Shown here: piece after piece, positions 7,333 through 12,007 of the stretch
Position numbering within the stretch: the first letter of the stretch is position 1
Layout of the letters: every line of letters starts with the position of its first letter
DNA from: Chloroflexota bacterium
GTDB lineage: Bacteria; Chloroflexota; Dehalococcoidia; JABGRK01
Direction: 5' to 3'
DNA length: 12,007 nucleotides
NCBI GenBank assembly: GCA_030665485.1
Contig: DAOUZV010000024.1
Location: forward strand, 1 to 12,007
Notes under the pieces: model-generated
What the model was told of the DNA's origin: nothing
Database searches by the model: none
What the model saw: the letters and a program-made list of their open reading frames with translations, nothing else
Program-made: the position numbers and the translations under genes

Positions 7333-7374
7333 CATAATGGCCATCTCATTAAATAGATGTTAAGAGGCAGTCCA

Positions 7375-9465
7375 TTGCTAAACGCAAATTTTGGTAAAGC
7401 GTTAATTGATCCAGCAAAGCCGGTTGTGGCCGGCTTATTTGTTACGATTACCTATACTTATATATGTGGCCATCCCATAGATGACGGTGGTTCCCTTAAG
7501 CTTGTTTTCCGTCTGGTAGGAGACTTTGGTACACCACAATTTAGAGACAGCGATAAACCTAACTACTGCACGATCAGTACCACGGGTAACTGTGTCGTCG
7601 AACCAAGATGGGACCCCAGGGGAAACATACGCCCATGGTCACAATCGCTGATTGTCAGAATTACCAAGGGCTTTCTAAACAAAGACGATAAAATTATCAT
7701 CGTCTTCGGCGACCGCTCCGGCGGCTGCCCCGGCTGGCAAATGCAGACATTCTGTGAAGAGACTTTCGAGTTTCGTACACTTGTCGATCCAATAGCCATA
7801 TCTCAATTCAATACCGTCCCGGATTCACCAACGCTACGTATCGTGCCAGGCAGTCCGGCGCAAGCGGTATGTATCGCCCCCTCACGCGTTGGAATTAACC
7901 AGAGTTTCACCTATCATCTAAAGCTTGAGGATAAATGGGGCAACCCTACTTGCAAGCCCATAAAACTAGAACACCCGGGCTTTACGTCAAACGGAATACA
8001 GACGGTTACGGCGGAGGACAAAGATACAGGGCTTGCGTCACAGAGTAACCCGGTTGATGTTGTTTCTGATAAGATGGGCTTGCATCCATACTGGGCAGAC
8101 CTTCACGGTCAATCGGAAGAGACCGTAGGCACAAACAGTATAGAGGATTACTTCGCGTTTGCGCGTGACTACGGGCTGCTGGATGTTTGTGCTCATCAGG
8201 GCAACGACTTTCAAATAAGCGATGGTTTTTGGGACACCATCAACAAAACGACAAAGCAGTTTTATGATAAAGGCACATTTGCTACTTTCCCCGGATACGA
8301 ATGGAGCGGCAACACACCGCTGGGCGGTGACCGCAACGTATATCTTGCCTCAGAAGGCGGCCAAATCACCAGAAGCGGCAGAGACCTGCTGCCTGACAAG
8401 CGTTCTGCATATGATGATTCACCAACGGCAACAGAACTATTTGCCAATCTCAAAAAGCAGCATATAAAATCCTTTGCCTTTGCACACGTTGGGGGACGTT
8501 GGGCTGACCTTGACATGCATGATGCCGATATCGAAATAGCGGTTGAGGTTCATTCGGCTTGGGGAACGTTCGACTGGATCGTTGAAGATGCCTTGAGGAG
8601 AGGTTATCGCATCGGCATATGCGCCAATTCCGACGGGCACAAAGGCCGTCCCGGTGCATCGTATCCGGGAGCAAAAACGTTCGGCTCAATCGGCGGGCTC
8701 ACCTGTATACTGGCCGAAAGGCTGGACCGACAAAGTGTTTTTGATGCGATCAAGGCTCGACACTTTTACGCAACCACCGGCAACAGAAGTCTGCTGAATA
8801 TACATCTGAAAACGAAGAATCAGATTGCAATGATGGGCGATGTGGTGCATGTCGCTGAGGGGGAGACAACACTGGATGTGCTTGCGGCAGGCACCGCTCC
8901 CATTGAGAGCATCAGTGTATACAATGGTGTCGATGTAATAAAAACCATTAGACCTTACAAAGCCAGTGATATCGGCAATCGCATTAAAATAATCTGGGGC
9001 GGCGCTGAGACAAGAGGACGCGCTCGAATGGTTTGCTGGGACGGGCATTTGAACATTCAAAATAGTAAAATACTAAGCGTCAGCACCACAAATATATGGG
9101 ATGCAGACCGAACTCTCAATAAACAATCAGACGGACTGCAATGGCAATCGATTACCACAGGTGGTGATGCCGGCGTTATCGTCGAACTGGATGAGCCACA
9201 CATGGGAACTATTGAAATCGAGACTGCACAGGGGGCCCTTGAAATTGACATTGCTTCCGTCGGCCTTGAGCCTACGGTAAAGGTTTATGGCGGGTTGAAT
9301 AAAAGGATTGAGGTTTACCGGCTGTCAAGCGAACCGCCACCAAACGTATTTGCCTTTAACCTGCCACTTACCGATTTGCGCAAAGGCGATAATCCAGTTT
9401 ACATCAAAATGGTGCAGGAAGACGGGCATATGGCCTGGTCCAGCCCGATTTATCTGGTACGTTAA
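7375..9465 (+). CDS. DUF3604-type PHP-like metallohydrolase
   Basis: A 696-residue protein resembling DUF3604, a PHP-like metal-dependent hydrolase family without a settled reaction. The first 240 residues look beta-rich, including an Ig-like segment around 175-230. The catalytic part begins at YWADLHGQ (D242, H244, Q246). Further probable metal ligands are AHQGND (H274), FPGYEW (E309), FAHVGG (H371), VEVHS (E391, H393) and NSDGHK (D420, H422). A beta-rich C-terminal region follows. There is no signal peptide, so it is probably cytoplasmic. The start is TTG 7375: AAGAGG lies 7 bases upstream, whereas the in-frame ATG at 7357 has no ribosome binding site and lies before that signal. It follows the TrmO-like gene by 42 bases, and its stop codon abuts the ribosome binding site of the glycosylase gene. 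The substrate is unknown. Confidence 0.78.
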   Translation: MLNANFGKALIDPAKPVVAGLFVTITYTYICGHPIDDGGSLKLVFRLVGDFGTPQFRDSDKPNYCTISTTGNCVVEPRWDPRGNIRPWSQSLIVRITKGFLNKDDKIIIVFGDRSGGCPGWQMQTFCEETFEFRTLVDPIAISQFNTVPDSPTLRIVPGSPAQAVCIAPSRVGINQSFTYHLKLEDKWGNPTCKPIKLEHPGFTSNGIQTVTAEDKDTGLASQSNPVDVVSDKMGLHPYWADLHGQSEETVGTNSIEDYFAFARDYGLLDVCAHQGNDFQISDGFWDTINKTTKQFYDKGTFATFPGYEWSGNTPLGGDRNVYLASEGGQITRSGRDLLPDKRSAYDDSPTATELFANLKKQHIKSFAFAHVGGRWADLDMHDADIEIAVEVHSAWGTFDWIVEDALRRGYRIGICANSDGHKGRPGASYPGAKTFGSIGGLTCILAERLDRQSVFDAIKARHFYATTGNRSLLNIHLKTKNQIAMMGDVVHVAEGETTLDVLAAGTAPIESISVYNGVDVIKTIRPYKASDIGNRIKIIWGGAETRGRARMVCWDGHLNIQNSKILSVSTTNIWDADRTLNKQSDGLQWQSITTGGDAGVIVELDEPHMGTIEIETAQGALEIDIASVGLEPTVKVYGGLNKRIEVYRLSSEPPPNVFAFNLPLTDLRKGDNPVYIKMVQEDGHMAWSSPIYLVR

Positions 9466-9476
9466 GGAAGCCGACT

Positions 9477-10157
9477 TTGTCGACTATGCCACAACATTCA
9501 CTAATTCAAATCTATGAGCTACTGTTTAACGAATATGGCCCGCAGCACTGGTGGCCAGGCGATAGTCCGTTTGAAATATGCGTTGGAGCGATACTGACTC
9601 AATCGGCGGCATGGGTAAATGTGGAAAAGGCCATCGGTAACTTAAAAACCGCTGATGCCCTGAACTCCACAGCCTTATGCAGCATTACGACCGATAAGCT
9701 AGCAAGCCTGCTCTATTCCTGCGGCTACTACAACGCTAAGGCCAAAAAGCTCAAGGCTTTTGTTAAACATCTTGCGCTACTATACGACGATAACCTTGAT
9801 AAGCTGTTCGACCAGTCGATAAACGACCTGCGCAAGGAGCTATTATCCATACATGGCGTGGGAGATGAAACCGCCGACTCGATGATATTGTACGCCGCAA
9901 AAATGCCCATCTTTGTTATAGATACCTATACCCGACGCATCTTTACCCGACTGGGTTACGATGCTGCAAACGATTCTTATGTAAATTTCCAGTCCCTTTT
10001 CAGCACAAACCTCCCCCACCACGTAAAGCTCTTCAACGAGTACCATGCCTTGCTGGTTAATCACGGCAAGGAAGTGTGTAAAAAAATACCCCTGTGCGGT
10101 AAATGCTGCATAGGGGTATTATGTAGTTATCAAAGCGACAAACAGGCTAAGGCTTGA
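9477..10157 (+). CDS. Endonuclease III-related DNA glycosylase (HhH-GPD, COG2231 type)
   Basis: A 226-residue base-excision repair protein of the HhH-GPD superfamily with a C-terminal 4Fe-4S site. WWPGDSPFEICVGAILTQ (25-42) is typical of COG2231. The helix-hairpin-helix reads LSIHGVGDETADS (124-135); the catalytic lysine of endonuclease III is glutamate here (E131), while the aspartate is kept (D149 in VIDTYTRR). This suggests a monofunctional glycosylase without lyase activity. The cluster cysteines are C201, C207, C210 and C216, spaced CX5CX2CX5C, one residue shorter than in E. coli Nth. The start is TTG 9477, because AAGGAAG sits 6 bases upstream over the DUF3604 stop; the ATG at 9486 is 15 bases away. 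Its end overlaps dapA by 11 bases, and its cysteine motif contains the dapA terminator. Which base it removes is unknown. Confidence 0.88.
   Translation: MSTMPQHSLIQIYELLFNEYGPQHWWPGDSPFEICVGAILTQSAAWVNVEKAIGNLKTADALNSTALCSITTDKLASLLYSCGYYNAKAKKLKAFVKHLALLYDDNLDKLFDQSINDLRKELLSIHGVGDETADSMILYAAKMPIFVIDTYTRRIFTRLGYDAANDSYVNFQSLFSTNLPHHVKLFNEYHALLVNHGKEVCKKIPLCGKCCIGVLCSYQSDKQAKA
10080..10120 (-). terminator. Intrinsic terminator of asd-dapA, inside the glycosylase gene
   Basis: On the minus strand AATACCCCT (10120-10112) pairs perfectly with AGGGGTATT (10093-10085). After one A-C mismatch there are three more pairs (TGC/GCA). The stem runs straight into seven T residues (10086-10080). It begins about 27 bases after the dapA stop codon, the normal place. 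On the plus strand the same stem is even longer through G-U pairs but has no T run after it, so termination should act only on dapA transcripts. Confidence 0.85.
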
Positions 10158-11037
10158 TATCGATAGTATAGTTCTTGAGCACGGCATCTATTGCCGCCGC
10201 CGATTTCTCATCCGGCATAACCAAGGGCAGCCGCGTTATACCCACGTTCAAACCTATCTTATTCAGCGCATACTTCGTTGGGCAAGGGTTTGACACCATA
10301 AACATGGCATCTATAAGCGGCAGCAGCCCTCTGTGTATGGTAGCTGCCTCTTTATTATTACCAACCAGTGTTTTATCGATCATGTCCTTCATCTGTAGTC
10401 CCACCAGATGAGATACAACGCTTACTACTCCACGACCGCCCATGGCCACTACAGGAAAGGTATCACCATCATTACCGCTGTAAACCATGAAGTCATCTGC
10501 CGTGCCTTCTATTATCTTGGCTATCTGCGTCAGGTTACCGCTGGCCTCTTTAACGGCCACTATGTTAGCTATCTTGCTCAGTCGTATAACGGTATCCACC
10601 GCAAGGTTGGTGACTGTTCTTCCGGGCACGTTATACAGCATGCAGGGCAGTTTCGTAGCTGCAGCAATAGCTTTGAAATGCTGATACAGCCCCTCCTGAG
10701 AAGGCTTGCTATAGGGCGGCACCACCATTAATATGGCATCAGCACCTGTTTTTTCTGCCTCTTTGGTAAGCTCAATGCTTTCGGCTGTATTGTAGGTGCC
10801 TGTATTTGCCACAACGCTTCCGCGATCACTAATCGTCGATTTTATCTCAGAAAATAGCTTTAGTTTTTCCTCGTTGCTCAGCGTCGGTGCCTCTCCAGTA
10901 GTGCCGGATAGAATGAACCCCTCGCTGCCAGAATCGAGTAGAGCGAGTGCAAGCTTCTTTGCCTGGCCATAATCAACTTCGCCCTTATTATTGAAGGGCG
11001 TCACCATAGCAGTTAGTAATCGACCAAGCTCACTCAT
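10147..11037 (-). CDS. dapA: 4-hydroxy-tetrahydrodipicolinate synthase
   Basis: DapA condenses pyruvate with aspartate semialdehyde in the lysine/diaminopimelate pathway and follows asd directly. The 296-residue length is normal for this TIM-barrel aldolase. The Schiff-base lysine is K163 in VAVKEASGN. Other active-site residues are the threonine pair in GTTGEAPT (T46, T47), Y109 in PPYSKP, Y135 in YNVPGRT and R140. GGRGVVSVVSH matches the family's conserved GGxGxxS stretch. I chose ATG 11037, with AAGGGG upstream ending 6 bases before it; a longer frame from 11082 would add 15 residues that overlap the end of asd and match nothing in the family. asd ends 10 bases before this start. An intrinsic terminator follows about 27 bases after the stop, so dapA closes the operon. 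Confidence 0.97.
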   Translation of the reverse strand: MSELGRLLTAMVTPFNNKGEVDYGQAKKLALALLDSGSEGFILSGTTGEAPTLSNEEKLKLFSEIKSTISDRGSVVANTGTYNTAESIELTKEAEKTGADAILMVVPPYSKPSQEGLYQHFKAIAAATKLPCMLYNVPGRTVTNLAVDTVIRLSKIANIVAVKEASGNLTQIAKIIEGTADDFMVYSGNDGDTFPVVAMGGRGVVSVVSHLVGLQMKDMIDKTLVGNNKEAATIHRGLLPLIDAMFMVSNPCPTKYALNKIGLNVGITRLPLVMPDEKSAAAIDAVLKNYTIDIKP

Positions 11038-11047
11038 TTCTATCCCC

Positions 11048-12007
11048 TTACACCAGTTCCATTTGAACCAGTTGTTCTGCAATCTGCACCGCGTTAAGAG
11101 CAGCGCCTTTTCTCAAATTATCGGAAACCACCCACATGGCCAAGCCACACGGATGCGAGTTATCAAGTCTGACGCGCCCCACGAAAACGTCGTCCTGCCC
11201 CGTCGCCGACCATGCATGCGGATAGAGGCTTACACCCGGATCATCCAGCACCTGAACACCAGGAGCATGATTCATTATATGCCTCGCCTCTTCAACCGAC
11301 ATGGGTTCGGTCAACTCAAGATGCACCGACTCACTGTGACTGATAAACACAGGTACACGTACGCAGGTTGCCGAAATGGCTATAGAATGGTCGTGCATGA
11401 TCTTGCGGGTCTCTTCGACCATCTTCCATTCCTCTTTGGTATAGCCATTGTCAAGAAACACATCTATTTCCGGCAATACGTTGAACGCGATCTGATGCGG
11501 ATAAACGTGAGGCATGGTCTCATGCCCATCTAGCACCTGTCTGCTCTGGTTGGTAAGCTCATCGATGGCGGCTTTACCCGTACCGGCAACCGACTGATAG
11601 GTATCCACCACAATCCTTTTTATGGGATTTACCTGATGAATCGGATATATAGCGGCAACCATCTGCATTGTAGAGCAATTAGGATTGGCGATGATGCCTT
11701 TGTGCTTTTTGATATCATCAGGGTTCACCTCAGGCACCACCAAAGGCACCTTCTTGTCCATTCTCCACGCCGAGCTGTTGTCCACCACCACCGCACCAGC
11801 TTTGGCCGCAACCTTGGCAAAGCGCTTGCTGGTTTCACCACCTGCGGAAAACAAGGCGATATCGATATTCTTAAACGAATGGTTGGTTGTCTCCTGTACC
11901 TCGTATTCATTACCATTGAAAACCAATTTCTTACCGGCAGAGCGATGCGAGGCAAGCATCCTGATTTGGGCAATAGGAAACTGACGCTGCTCAAGAATCT
12001 TTATAAA
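11048..12007 (-). CDS. asd: Aspartate-semialdehyde dehydrogenase, N-terminus missing (right window edge)
   Basis: Asd reduces aspartyl phosphate to aspartate semialdehyde with NADPH, supplying DapA and the threonine/methionine branch. The frame is open to the right edge, giving 319 visible residues; the family is about 335-340, so roughly the first 15-20 residues with the nucleotide-binding GxxGxxG loop lie outside. The visible start reads ILEQRQFPIAQIRMLAS, a typical continuation. The catalytic cysteine is in NPNCSTMQMV (codon 11677-11675). Others are SSAWRMDKKVPLVVPEVN, YQSVAGTGKAA, FNVLPEID, HSESVHLE and GRVRLDNSHPCGLAMWVV. An internal ATG at 11959 should not be taken as the start. The gene lies 10 bases upstream of dapA and is co-transcribed with it. 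Confidence 0.96.
   Translation of the reverse strand, partial: FIKILEQRQFPIAQIRMLASHRSAGKKLVFNGNEYEVQETTNHSFKNIDIALFSAGGETSKRFAKVAAKAGAVVVDNSSAWRMDKKVPLVVPEVNPDDIKKHKGIIANPNCSTMQMVAAIYPIHQVNPIKRIVVDTYQSVAGTGKAAIDELTNQSRQVLDGHETMPHVYPHQIAFNVLPEIDVFLDNGYTKEEWKMVEETRKIMHDHSIAISATCVRVPVFISHSESVHLELTEPMSVEEARHIMNHAPGVQVLDDPGVSLYPHAWSATGQDDVFVGRVRLDNSHPCGLAMWVVSDNLRKGAALNAVQIAEQLVQMELV

Noticed and set aside
7337..7344. Palindrome ATGGCCAT between the TrmO-like and DUF3604 genes
   Set aside because: Eight bases is expected by chance in a window of this size, and it fits neither a terminator nor a promoter.
7357..7374. ATG 7357 as the start of the DUF3604 gene
   Set aside because: There is no ribosome binding site before it, and the AAGAGG at 7362-7367 lies after it, correctly spaced for TTG 7375.

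Overview
This window looks like a stretch of bacterial chromosome made up mostly of housekeeping genes. The likely source is an anaerobic Chloroflexota bacterium of the Dehalococcoidia type. That guess rests on three family-level resemblances: the cysteine-rich insert in AlaS, the actinobacterial/chloroflexal form of the GT20 enzyme with a VDRxExSKN motif, and an endonuclease III relative of the COG2231 type. No rRNA gene or other phylogenetic marker is present, so the assignment is tentative. Genes are packed tightly on both strands. I see no tRNA, rRNA, CRISPR array, insertion sequence or phage gene, and no gene-free stretch longer than 200 bases.

Layout from left to right. (1) alaS, minus strand, runs off the left edge. 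(2) A short divergent promoter region separates it from otsA (trehalose-6-phosphate synthase) on the plus strand. (3) otsA meets otsB (trehalose-6-phosphate phosphatase) tail to tail, and their coding regions overlap by 65 bases. otsB is the last gene of a compact minus-strand operon: geranylgeranyl-reductase-family flavoprotein, HIT-family protein, otsB. (4) A 190-base divergent region carries a good promoter in each direction. (5) On the plus strand come a 99-residue cysteine-containing protein of unknown function, a TrmO/TsaA-like protein with its own promoter, a DUF3604 (PHP-like) metallohydrolase and a COG2231 DNA glycosylase. The last three probably share a transcript. (6) asd and dapA form a minus-strand unit that runs in from the right edge and makes the first committed steps of lysine/diaminopimelate synthesis from aspartyl phosphate.

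The genes fall into known pathways: translation (alaS, probably the TrmO-like protein), trehalose synthesis (otsA plus otsB), isoprenoid saturation (the GGR-like flavoprotein), nucleotide turnover (HIT), base-excision repair (the glycosylase) and lysine/cell-wall precursor synthesis (asd, dapA). Several genes need start corrections, because the ribosome binding site points to a codon inside the longest open frame. Four of ten visible starts appear to be TTG.

I did not find a convincing new multi-gene system. The most interesting sequence-level signal is a well-formed intrinsic terminator for the asd-dapA unit that lies inside the coding sequence of the convergent glycosylase, over its iron-sulfur cysteine motif. 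The next most interesting are the otsA/otsB overlap, the variant TrmO motif next to the DUF3604 enzyme, and the uncharacterised cysteine protein.
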